Below, one piece after another: positions 6,387 to 13,449 of a stretch of DNA of 20,181 nt (positions are counted from its first letter, which is position 1; every line of letters begins with the position of its first letter). The position numbers and the translations under genes are program-made. The notes below the pieces were generated by a model that worked only from the letters and a program-made list of their open reading frames with translations, had not been told where the DNA came from and searched no databases. Source of the DNA: Firmicutes bacterium UBA5227 (GTDB lineage Bacteria; Bacillota; Clostridia; Tissierellales; Sedimentibacteraceae); contig DHUT01000034.1 in the NCBI GenBank assembly GCA_002409285.1, positions 1-20,181 of the forward strand, read 5' to 3'.

Positions 6387-6510
6387 GGTATAAGTAAGAG
6401 CCTTCCCTGCTGATTGGCTGCAATTTTTCATTCTTACTAAGACAATTTAGTAGAAAAATATACACAGTGTTTCCAGCATTTGGTGGAGTTTATACTCAGC
6501 ATTATAGTTT

Positions 6511-7554
6511 ACCGAGTCCAACAGCCCGATTTTCCTTTGCCCATCGGTCAATATCTTCTGTCGGGAAAACTCCGCGGTCAATAACCGAATCTAAGAATCT
6601 CATCCCTAGCCGGATAGTTACTTCAAACTTATCCCAATCAAAATTCTTTTCCTCGTCTAAAAATTTAGATAAATCAATAGAACCAAGATTACAAGAGCCA
6701 TTGAAAGGCAAAGGTTGTTCGCTACAAGGATTACTACTGATTAATTCTTGCCCTGTATATTTGTATGGTGAATCATTAATTGTATCATAGAATAATATCC
6801 CAGGCTCTCCATTTTTCCACATGCCTTCAACAATCATTTCAAAAATATCTCTTGCGCGATATTCATTATATTTTCTAACAGTTGTGCTTCCATCAGGGTT
6901 AGTAAACTTAAATCTCGTCCAATACTTTTCATCTGCTATGACTGCCCGCATAAAGGCATCGTCTACAGTAACAGATATATTGGCGTTTTCAATTCTCCCT
7001 TCTTCCGTCTTGGCATTTATAAATTTAATAATATCTGGATGATACACCGATTCTGTCATCATCAAAGCCATGCTTCTAAAGCCAGATTGTGTCATTGCTT
7101 CCATATCGTGTGAAATCGTATCAGCAAATTTGATACCTCCACCAGCATATCCGTGACTACTGCCGTGCACAAAAGAACCCTCTGGGCGAATTTTACTTAA
7201 ACTAAATCCACAGCCACCACCCTTTCTGGCGATTAGCGCTATATCTAATTTTGTTTTATAGATGCCCTCAATTGTGTCCGGAAAATCAACTACAAAGCAC
7301 GCCGCTAAGCCACCATCAGGTTTACCTGAATTCACTAAGCATGGTGAATTTGGAATAAAATATGTGTTTATTATCATCTGCCTAGTAATTTCTTTTCTAT
7401 CTTGTGGCGCATCTGGAATAACCCATTCAACAACCCTATTGGCAATATCTTCCCAAGAGTTTTCTCCTGTGTGATAATACCGTTTCTTCAAAATATTTTG
7501 AGCAACCTTTGAAATTGCCCTTTTCTTTGGGAACATTGTCTCGGCACTATCCAT
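6511..7554 (-). CDS. nrdJ: Adenosylcobalamin-dependent (class II) ribonucleotide reductase, exon 1
   Basis: The 348-residue 5' exon, from ATG 7554 to the splice site after Gly348 ('ENRAVGLG'); the following KL-stop is intron sequence. Family features: 'PNSPCLVNSG' (69-77), 'ACFVVD' with Cys86, 'KGGGCGFSLSKIRPEGSFV' (111-129), and the thiyl-radical motif 'SNPCSEQPL' (274-282) with Asn275, Cys277 and Glu279. 'GSCNLGSIDLSKF' follows with Cys288. Cys86/Cys288 are the expected redox pair, and the Cys277-Cys288 spacing of 11 is as expected for class II. No N-terminal ATP cone is seen. No class I small-subunit gene or glycyl-radical motif is in the window, which agrees with a B12-dependent enzyme. 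The start abuts the TAG stop of the DUF1599 gene (0-base gap), with AGGAGAAG inside that gene, so the two are translationally linked. Confidence 0.95.
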
Positions 7555-7857
7555 CTATTTCTTCTCCTGTTCATTGTAGAGGCAAATTCCTATAAGAGCA
7601 TAACTTGCCAAATCCATTAATGTATCTGTAATTTTTTCGCCAACCATGTCCAACTTTGGATTTCTTGATAAATTTGCAACTCTAGTAAATTTATCTGAAA
7701 GTCTAACCATACACCCTTCAAACGGGGTAACGCCAAACAATTCTGATTTTCTAAAATTAGACCAAGAATCTGCACTTTCACCAGAATATCCTGCATTCTT
7801 TTGTTCGTGCATTTGCTTCATTTCATCCAATAGCTTTAAATACTCTTTACTAACCAT
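7555..7857 (-). CDS. DUF1599-type protein (nucleotide-modification-associated family)
   Basis: A 100-residue protein with the pattern 'KNAGYSGE.ADSWSNFRKSELFGVTPFEGCMVRLSDKF.R..NL..NP..DMVGEKITDTLMDLASYALI', typical of DUF1599, which some resources call nucleotide modification associated domain 1. The family is small and alpha-helical, is common in phage nucleotide-metabolism clusters, and has no firmly established activity that I can state. The acidic positions (Glu in EG, Asp in SDKF, Glu/Asp in GE..TDTLMD) recall MazG-like nucleotide pyrophosphatases; that is inference. The start ATG overlaps the last 8 bases of the 5'-nucleotidase gene and has GGAGG just upstream. The stop abuts the reductase ATG, so it lies in a tight dNTP-supply cassette. 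Confidence 0.85.
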   Translation of the reverse strand: MVSKEYLKLLDEMKQMHEQKNAGYSGESADSWSNFRKSELFGVTPFEGCMVRLSDKFTRVANLSRNPKLDMVGEKITDTLMDLASYALIGICLYNEQEKK

Positions 7858-8419
7858 TATCCTCCTTATTATTTGTCCATATTTTATATAATTCTATAAT
7901 ATTATTCCAATTATTTGCCCTATTGCCAGACCACTTTAGCCCAAGATTCCAAGGTGCATTGAATAATATTTTATTTTTTGCATTTGTAGACCTGACATTT
8001 GTAAGATTATCATCAATCATATAGTCACCAATAATCAATGATTTATCAAATGTTTCTATATAGTTTTCTTTTGTTGGTTGAAAATCATTATCTTCTAGCC
8101 ATATAAATTTTCTACCAGCGACAGATAGAAATGCTGCGGTAACAAACACAACCCTAATACCCTCACTGCGAATAAAATTTATCCCGTCTAACGCCCCTTC
8201 TAATGGGGTAACAATATCATAAATAGATGGGCTAGTCATTATGTCATATATTTTGTTACCACACTCTGGTTTAACAAATTTTGTAATATCCCACTCTGTA
8301 ATATCAGAGGTATTTAAATTGTCATCATATATTTTGTTATAGATAGATAGTGTTGGGCTAACAAGAGAGCCCAACACATCATCAACATCACATAACAAAA
8401 TTTTATCTTTATTGTTCAT
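7850..8419 (-). CDS. HAD-superfamily 5'(3')-deoxyribonucleotidase-like protein
   Basis: A 189-residue HAD phosphatase. Motif I is 'LLCDVDDVLG' with nucleophile Asp11 and general acid/base Asp13. Motif II is 'RVVFVTAA' (the Thr of the phosphate site). Motif IV is 'LIIGDYMIDDN' with the acidic metal ligands; a Lys just before it ('DKSLIIGD') fits motif III. The order and short cap agree with NT5C-type 5'-nucleotidases, which dephosphorylate (deoxy)nucleoside monophosphates. In phages such enzymes may recycle or bias nucleotide pools; the substrate here cannot be read from sequence. The ATG directly abuts the stop of the preceding gene with only a weak ribosome binding site, so translation is likely coupled. 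It overlaps the DUF1599 gene by 8 bases. Confidence 0.88.
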   Translation of the reverse strand: MNNKDKILLCDVDDVLGSLVSPTLSIYNKIYDDNLNTSDITEWDITKFVKPECGNKIYDIMTSPSIYDIVTPLEGALDGINFIRSEGIRVVFVTAAFLSVAGRKFIWLEDNDFQPTKENYIETFDKSLIIGDYMIDDNLTNVRSTNAKNKILFNAPWNLGLKWSGNRANNWNNIIELYKIWTNNKEDNG

Positions 8420-8752
8420 TTACATAATTTTATATATTCTTCCAAGCTCTAAGCTGGAAAAATAAATTTCAATCCCGTTGTGATTAACAAACAGCTTATC
8501 ATCTTCTTGCCTAATAACTTCAAATTTAGTTCCAGATGGAATGTCACCAAGTTTACTTAGTGTAACAATTTGAATAGGCTGTTTATCTTTTGGCTTATCC
8601 TTAGCTAGTTTTTTTGGTTTTTTTACTTGTTCCACTATTTCTGTGGCAATGGGCTCTTCTAATATCAACGTTTCCTCAGCTTTAATTTCTGGAACCTCAA
8701 CTTTTATTTTGATTTCTTCTTTCATTGGTTCTTGTTCATTATATTCTTCCAT
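8420..8752 (-). CDS. Hypothetical protein with acidic/lysine-rich N-terminus and small beta C-terminal region
   Basis: A 110-residue protein I do not recognise. Residues 1-60 are low complexity: first Glu/Ile/Val-rich ('VEVPEIKAEETLILEEP'), then Lys/Pro-rich ('KKPKKLAKDKPKDKQP'), probably disordered. Residues about 62-110 ('IVTLSKLGDIPSGTKFEVIRQEDDKLFVNHNGIEIYFSSLELGRIYKI') look like a compact five-strand SH3-like barrel. A charged flexible arm plus a small barrel would suit a protein- or nucleic-acid-tethering role, but no function can be assigned. It is the first gene behind a perfect consensus promoter and heads the dNTP-supply cassette. The stop abuts the ATG of the 5'-nucleotidase. Confidence 0.75.
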   Translation of the reverse strand: MEEYNEQEPMKEEIKIKVEVPEIKAEETLILEEPIATEIVEQVKKPKKLAKDKPKDKQPIQIVTLSKLGDIPSGTKFEVIRQEDDKLFVNHNGIEIYFSSLELGRIYKIM

Positions 8753-8781
8753 AATTTCTCCTTATTATATTATTTAATATG

Positions 8782-8810
8782 ATTATACTATACTATATTT
8801 GATTTGTCAA
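8782..8810 (-). promoter_or_regulatory. Perfect consensus promoter for the nucleotide-metabolism cassette
   Basis: On the minus strand: TTGACA (8805-8810), a 17-base spacer and TATAAT (8782-8787), both hexamers exact. The -35 overlaps the stop of the HD gene. Transcription would start near 8775 and cover the hypothetical gene, 5'-nucleotidase, DUF1599 gene and reductase. Confidence 0.9.
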
Positions 8811-9415
8811 GAGCGAGTTGGTACATAATCAAAATTTGCTTCAAATAATTTCCGGCTAGCAACATAGTCACAAAAATGTATCAGCTTCTGATAGCTTGTT
8901 GCTGGCACTGGGGCAAATTCTTGAAATGTTTTTTTAGATATATTCCACTGTCCCATATGTGTTTCTATACATGAATATATTAGTTCCAATTGTTCACTTG
9001 GAAGTAGTGTATTTATTTCTTCATTATTTTTTAACTGTTCTATTGCAATTACTGGGTGTTCGTCTAGCGTATATTTGCTGTGTGATATACCAGACTTCCA
9101 TCCATCATGTAGCATCAAGGCTACAACCAAAAGGTCGCGGTCATCATCAGATATTCTTTCATACCAAGCCAATCTAAAACATTCTACTAAAAACCTAACG
9201 GCTACTTTAGTGTGTCTCACTAAGCCACCATCACCCAAAGCATAATCTGGATGATATTTACCAGTACTAGAAGCTGGGATATAAAAGAAATAATTTGGTA
9301 GCGAATTAATGGCTCCTATTGCATAATTCTTTATGCTGGTACTTTTTATAAGCCCAATTTCTTCTTTAAATATCTCAAGTCTTTCTTCTGGCGTAAATAT
9401 TTCTTTTGTACTCAT
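8807..9415 (-). CDS. HD-domain phosphohydrolase
   Basis: A 202-residue protein with the metal-dependent HD signature: His68 in 'GGLVRHTKVA', His103-Asp104 in 'LMLHDGWKSG', His120 in 'EHPVIA', His153 in 'ETHMGQW' and Asp183 in 'IHFCDYVASRK'. The 'GGLVRHT' entry and the spacing recall the HD module of YhaM-like 3'-5' exonucleases and small phage HD hydrolases, but the OB-fold of YhaM is absent. Substrate is unknown: a nucleotide, a nucleic-acid end or a signalling nucleotide are all possible. It is one base after the DNA polymerase stop, so co-translated with it, and lies just before the promoter of the nucleotide cassette. Confidence 0.85.
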   Translation of the reverse strand: MSTKEIFTPEERLEIFKEEIGLIKSTSIKNYAIGAINSLPNYFFYIPASSTGKYHPDYALGDGGLVRHTKVAVRFLVECFRLAWYERISDDDRDLLVVALMLHDGWKSGISHSKYTLDEHPVIAIEQLKNNEEINTLLPSEQLELIYSCIETHMGQWNISKKTFQEFAPVPATSYQKLIHFCDYVASRKLFEANFDYVPTRS

Positions 9416-9416
9416 A

Positions 9417-12400
9417 TTATTTTTTCTTTGTTCCTTTCACAATGTCATTAAAATTATCGGGTGGAATTATATCATATTTATATGCCCACCAGTCAAAATC
9501 TTCTAAATCATCCTCATACTTTCCGTCTCCAACATATTTCCTTCTCGGTTCTTTTATAAAATATAAAAGCCTTCCATCACTTCTCTTGGAGAGATTTAAT
9601 TTGATAACCTCACCGCCATAGAATACATTCTCGTCAAAGACTTTCTTTCTGATTTTTATTGAATTTATTTTTCCGTTTGCAAGGCAATATACTGTTGCCC
9701 TTGGTGCATATTGCAAATCAACAGCCATTACATATAAATAATCTTTTGGGATATCGTATTGTGCCTGTATATTTCCCAGAATGTCACTTTCCAATGACAA
9801 TTGAACTGATAAATCGAAGTTCTCGTCTTGGAGTGAGTCCCAATATTCCTTTAACGCTACGATTCTTTTTCCCTTAGTTTTATCTGTATGCTTGCTAGAA
9901 TATCTATTTTTACCTTCGGTAAACTCCTTATAAAATTTATATAACTTCTTATTGCCTCCAAAATTATCAAAATATTGAATATATATTAGTTTTTCAAAGT
10001 GCGAATATAAAATCCCATTGTTTTCTGCATATATAAGCAAATCAAAGAAGCTATCAAATTTCAATTGCGACAGGTCGTACATATCTTCTCCGACCTTTTT
10101 GCCAAAGCTTTTTATGCTCTTAAGGCTTGAAGTAATAGCCCAATTATCTTTGTCTAAAACAATGTTTCTATTATCCTGTCCAAATCTATATGGTGGAAAG
10201 GAAATTTTATATGCGTGCTTTGCTTCTTCTTTTGCTTTTGCTAGTCTATCCTTATCTCCATCCTCTTCACAAATCGTTAGGAGTGTTTCATAAAACTCTA
10301 GTGGATAATGAGATTTTAAATATGCTCCATATAAACTATCACCAGCAACCGAATATGCATGGCTACTGTTGAACGAATAATGTGCACTATCCTCAATAAC
10401 TTGCCAAGTATTTTGTGCTACTTTTGCGCTTGCTATTTCGTCTAGACTTTCCTTCTTCATTAGCCTATTTTTCATTCCGTCAATAAATCTATCTTTATAT
10501 TTGTAGACTTTTTCAGCCCTTTTCTTGGCAATGTTCTTGATAATTTCGTATGTTTCTGCAATTCTAATTCCAGAATAGGCTAAGACCTGCATAGCATTTT
10601 CCTGATAGAGCATATATGAATATGGGAATTGCTCTGTTTGAATTAATTCGTCAAGGGTTTTGATACCATATTCAAATGGTTCCCTAGATTCAAATCTACT
10701 ATAATATGACTTGAACCCAGGACGGATTGCTGCAATAAAAGCCGATAATTCAGATATATTTTTTGGGGCATATTTAGCTACTCTTCCCCGAGTAGCATCT
10801 TGTTCAAGCTGGTTTATGCCCATAGTCCAGCCGTTCTTATATACCTCCCAAACCTTGTTATTGCCATCGCACAATTTGATTAGCTCTGGCAATGAGTGTG
10901 GTTTAATACCTATCCTTTTATAAATTCTATATATTAGCTCAACCACTGAAACTTTTAACAAATCGTTCTTTAGAAAGCTATATTTTTCAGCCCAAGAGCC
11001 ATCCATCACGGTACAAATATTTTCTTTAAGCTTGATTAAACCAATTTCTTCACTAATTGGCTCATCATAAATCAAATAACCGCAAGGTGCGATTTTTGCA
11101 TCACTGATAATTCCCTTATATATTTGGCTTTCTTTATAGAGTTCAATAAACTTTGGATTAATATAGTCTAAAACATCTATTTCTTCTCTTTCTTCTTCTG
11201 TTTCTGCGTGCTTAAGAGCCATTTCATATCTATCAATATCCTTGGATATATCATTTGCCATGTCAAAATCAATGCCCTTTGCTCTGGCATAGATTTTCCA
11301 AGATGCCTTTGGTCTTGCCGTACCATAAGCAATCATAGGGTATGAATTATCATTTCCAAGAATGTCCTTTTGTGCCTGAGCAAAGATTTCTGGATTTCCG
11401 AGATTGAAATCAATATCAGGTAAAGTTCCAGCCTCAAGAATACGTTCTTTAGTAATAAACCTTTCTGGAAAAAGTTTCACCTCTGCCGAAATTCTATCAA
11501 TAGTAGTAAAACCCAATAGCTTAGAAATGTAATAACTCGGAGCACTACCACGTGAAGTTAGTGTAATGTGACCACCGTCTGCTATCCCCTTTTTAATAAT
11601 CTCATAATCTAATAGGAAATAGTCTGCCATTCCTGTTTCAATAACCGTATCGACCTCAGTCTTTATCTCTTTTTCATATTTATTCCACTTAGTCCTTAGA
11701 ACATTCTCTTTTTCTATCTGCCATTTCTCGTTGACTAAATCAATAAAGATTTGATTCTTTTCTTCCTGTTGTTTTTCAGGATATAAAGTAGGAAGTTTAA
11801 TATCCTTGTTAAAAATCCTACTTTGATATTCTTCAACTTGCTCAAAAACCATCGTATTATCTAGCGCCTCTTTTATTTGGGCATCTGTCAACGCTCCTTG
11901 CTTTTGAAACCTTATGAATGCTTCTTCATAGGACGGAAAATCCATATTCCAGCCAACTTCATCTTCATATTCAATGTTTCGAGACGCAAGGAAGTCGTCT
12001 CTTTCTTGTGCTTGTTGCGAATAAATATAATGACTATCCATACCTGCTATTATATTTATCCCATACCTATTGCTAAGGTTTATAATTCGTTTATTTAATT
12101 CAGCTTGACGCTTTATATCATGATTTTGCACTTCTAAGAAAAAATTATTTCCAAAGTGGCTATAAATATCAAGAAAAATTCTTTCATAATCATCATACTT
12201 CCAAAGTCCTGCGATGCAAGCACTAGTTACCCAAACAGAATTTTTGTCAAGTGTAAATAGTAATTCTAAATCTATTCTAGGCTTATAGTAGAAGCCATCA
12301 ATGCTGGCTTGCGATAAGATTCTATTAATTCCTTTTCTTCCAAGTTCGTTTTTAGCAAGCAATACTATATGTGAGTTAGTAGCATCTTTTTTATCATCGA

Positions 12401-12641
12401 CCACTATGGTTCTATCTTTGACTATGTAAGCCTCTGTTCCAAATAAAAACTTTAGCCCATTTTCTTTTGCCAGTTCATATGTTTCAATATAGTTGCCCTG
12501 ATAACCGTGTTCCAATCCGCTTAATACTGTTTGCCCTAACTCAACTACCCTTTTTGCGTAATCAAACGGAGTTACAGCCGAATCTGGCGTAATTATATTG
12601 CTATAGTGTGTATGTTTATGATAGTTTACATAGTTTTCCAT
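9417..12641 (-). CDS. dnaE: DNA polymerase III alpha subunit, DnaE type, with PHP domain
   Basis: A 1074-residue replicative polymerase of the C family. The N-terminal PHP domain has 'HKHTHYS' (8-14), 'LEHGYQGN' (43-50), 'FGTEAYIV' (67-74) and 'GMDSHYIY' (200-207); most metal ligands are present, so PHP exonuclease or proofreading activity is plausible. The polymerase core has 'TSRGSAPSYYISKLLG' (362-377), catalytic 'PDIDFN' (Asp409, Asp411) and the third Asp560 in 'KNDLLKVS'. It also has 'RPGFKSYYSRF', 'YQENAMQVLAYSG' and 'FNSSHAYSVAGDSLYGAYLKSHYPLEF'. No DnaQ-type exonuclease insertion is seen, so it is not PolC. The C-terminus is shorter than the E. coli enzyme. I chose ATG 12641 (GGAG seven bases upstream) over a TTG at 12653. 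It is flanked by the Cas4-like nuclease and the HD gene, in a replisome operon. Confidence 0.96.
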   Translation of the reverse strand: MENYVNYHKHTHYSNIITPDSAVTPFDYAKRVVELGQTVLSGLEHGYQGNYIETYELAKENGLKFLFGTEAYIVKDRTIVVDDKKDATNSHIVLLAKNELGRKGINRILSQASIDGFYYKPRIDLELLFTLDKNSVWVTSACIAGLWKYDDYERIFLDIYSHFGNNFFLEVQNHDIKRQAELNKRIINLSNRYGINIIAGMDSHYIYSQQAQERDDFLASRNIEYEDEVGWNMDFPSYEEAFIRFQKQGALTDAQIKEALDNTMVFEQVEEYQSRIFNKDIKLPTLYPEKQQEEKNQIFIDLVNEKWQIEKENVLRTKWNKYEKEIKTEVDTVIETGMADYFLLDYEIIKKGIADGGHITLTSRGSAPSYYISKLLGFTTIDRISAEVKLFPERFITKERILEAGTLPDIDFNLGNPEIFAQAQKDILGNDNSYPMIAYGTARPKASWKIYARAKGIDFDMANDISKDIDRYEMALKHAETEEEREEIDVLDYINPKFIELYKESQIYKGIISDAKIAPCGYLIYDEPISEEIGLIKLKENICTVMDGSWAEKYSFLKNDLLKVSVVELIYRIYKRIGIKPHSLPELIKLCDGNNKVWEVYKNGWTMGINQLEQDATRGRVAKYAPKNISELSAFIAAIRPGFKSYYSRFESREPFEYGIKTLDELIQTEQFPYSYMLYQENAMQVLAYSGIRIAETYEIIKNIAKKRAEKVYKYKDRFIDGMKNRLMKKESLDEIASAKVAQNTWQVIEDSAHYSFNSSHAYSVAGDSLYGAYLKSHYPLEFYETLLTICEEDGDKDRLAKAKEEAKHAYKISFPPYRFGQDNRNIVLDKDNWAITSSLKSIKSFGKKVGEDMYDLSQLKFDSFFDLLIYAENNGILYSHFEKLIYIQYFDNFGGNKKLYKFYKEFTEGKNRYSSKHTDKTKGKRIVALKEYWDSLQDENFDLSVQLSLESDILGNIQAQYDIPKDYLYVMAVDLQYAPRATVYCLANGKINSIKIRKKVFDENVFYGGEVIKLNLSKRSDGRLLYFIKEPRRKYVGDGKYEDDLEDFDWWAYKYDIIPPDNFNDIVKGTKKK

Positions 12642-12659
12642 TTTTATCTCCAAGTGTTA

Positions 12660-13448
12660 CTAAAAATTATTAAAATACTTACAAGAATTTCTAACCGAGC
12701 AAATAAAAGCGCAGAAAAACTTATTTTTTTCAATGTCCAAGGGACGCCAGTCTTTCTCTTTTTGTATATTCTCAACAGTTTCAATAAACCACATCGTTGT
12801 ATTAAGAATATCCATATAGTCAACTTGTTCTTCGTAAATAAAGTTATCTCTAATGAACCAAATTCTTACCTCATTTATTTCTATTTTAGTTTTTAGCCAA
12901 AAAGCATAACAATATAATTTCATTTGCCTCATATAGTCAGAAATCTGTTTCTCCAATTGTTTTTTTGTTGTTTTCATCTTGGCAGTTTTATAATCAAATA
13001 GTATATATTTGCCAGTTTTTATATCCTTTAAAACTAGGTCTGGTCTTGCTATTGCCATTATATCGGTTGTCATGTCAAAGTCAATGCTATCTTCGATAGA
13101 AATAATCTCATAGTTATTTCTATCGAAATCAAACATAGTAAAAAAATCTAATCCAGATTGGTAATATGAGTGTCCTAAATCAACATAGTTATTTGGTGGA
13201 TATGGTTCTGTTACAAATTCATCATATTTTTTCTTATAATAATCTGCTAAATCCCAAATGTCTATTTCTTTTGCAAAATACTTTTCTAAAACGTGATGAA
13301 TTAATAGCCCGAATTGTCCGAAAGCATTTTCTACTTTGTTCTCCACATCTATGTATGTTAATTTATATGACTGTGGGCAGTTTTCAAACGTAGTAACACC
13401 GCTATAACTAAACCTTATATTATCTGTTATAAATCCAAAGTCAGACAT
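12660..13448 (-). CDS. Cas4/RecB-like PD-(D/E)XK nuclease with probable Fe-S cysteines
   Basis: A 262-residue nuclease of the RecB/Cas4 type. It starts with 'SYSGVTTFENCPQSYKLTY' (Cys24), the usual entry motif. His51 in 'LIHHVLEKY', Asp137 in 'ARPDLVL', Asp152 and Lys154 in 'ILFDYKTAK', and 'QMKLYCYAF' form the active site. The C-terminus has 'CAFICSVRNSC' (Cys246, Cys250, Cys256), which with Cys24 could hold a 4Fe-4S cluster. The first interval here is C-x3-C, whereas C-x2-C is the common form. No other Cas genes are present, so it is a phage recombination or end-processing nuclease, not part of CRISPR adaptation. It starts one base after the primase-helicase stop and ends 18 bp before the polymerase ATG. 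Confidence 0.92.
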   Translation of the reverse strand: MSDFGFITDNIRFSYSGVTTFENCPQSYKLTYIDVENKVENAFGQFGLLIHHVLEKYFAKEIDIWDLADYYKKKYDEFVTEPYPPNNYVDLGHSYYQSGLDFFTMFDFDRNNYEIISIEDSIDFDMTTDIMAIARPDLVLKDIKTGKYILFDYKTAKMKTTKKQLEKQISDYMRQMKLYCYAFWLKTKIEINEVRIWFIRDNFIYEEQVDYMDILNTTMWFIETVENIQKEKDWRPLDIEKNKFFCAFICSVRNSCKYFNNF

Positions 13449-13449
13449 A

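Larger units (their letters stand above)
5632..6510 (-). mobile_element. Group I self-splicing intron in the reductase gene
   Basis: An 879-base intron, ends placed by pairing. P1: 5' exon ACUCGGU (6517-6511) pairs over 7 bp with internal guide GCUGAGU (6500-6494), with the invariant U.G at the splice site. P10: intron CUAUAAU (6507-6501) pairs with the 3' exon AUUAUGG (5631-5625). The intron ends in the required G (5632). Core elements on the minus strand: P with UGCUGG (6478-6473), Q with GCAGCCAA (6421-6414), R with CAGAGACUAG (6340-6331) and S with UAUAGUCC (5708-5701). P7 is GACUA/UAGUC and P3 is CUCCAC (6488-6483) with GUGGAG (6328-6323). P9 has a 7-bp stem closed by a GCGA tetraloop after S. 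Splicing joins exon codons 348 and 349 in phase 0. The HNH gene occupies the P8 region between R and S. Confidence 0.95.

Noticed and set aside
3889..7554. Reductase broken by frameshift or pseudogenisation
   Set aside because: Removing the intron and intein restores one uninterrupted 578-residue protein with all key cysteines and motifs, so it is split by splicing elements, not decayed.
12660..13448. CRISPR adaptation Cas4
   Set aside because: No cas1, cas2 or array nearby; position between helicase-primase and polymerase marks it as a phage replication/recombination nuclease.
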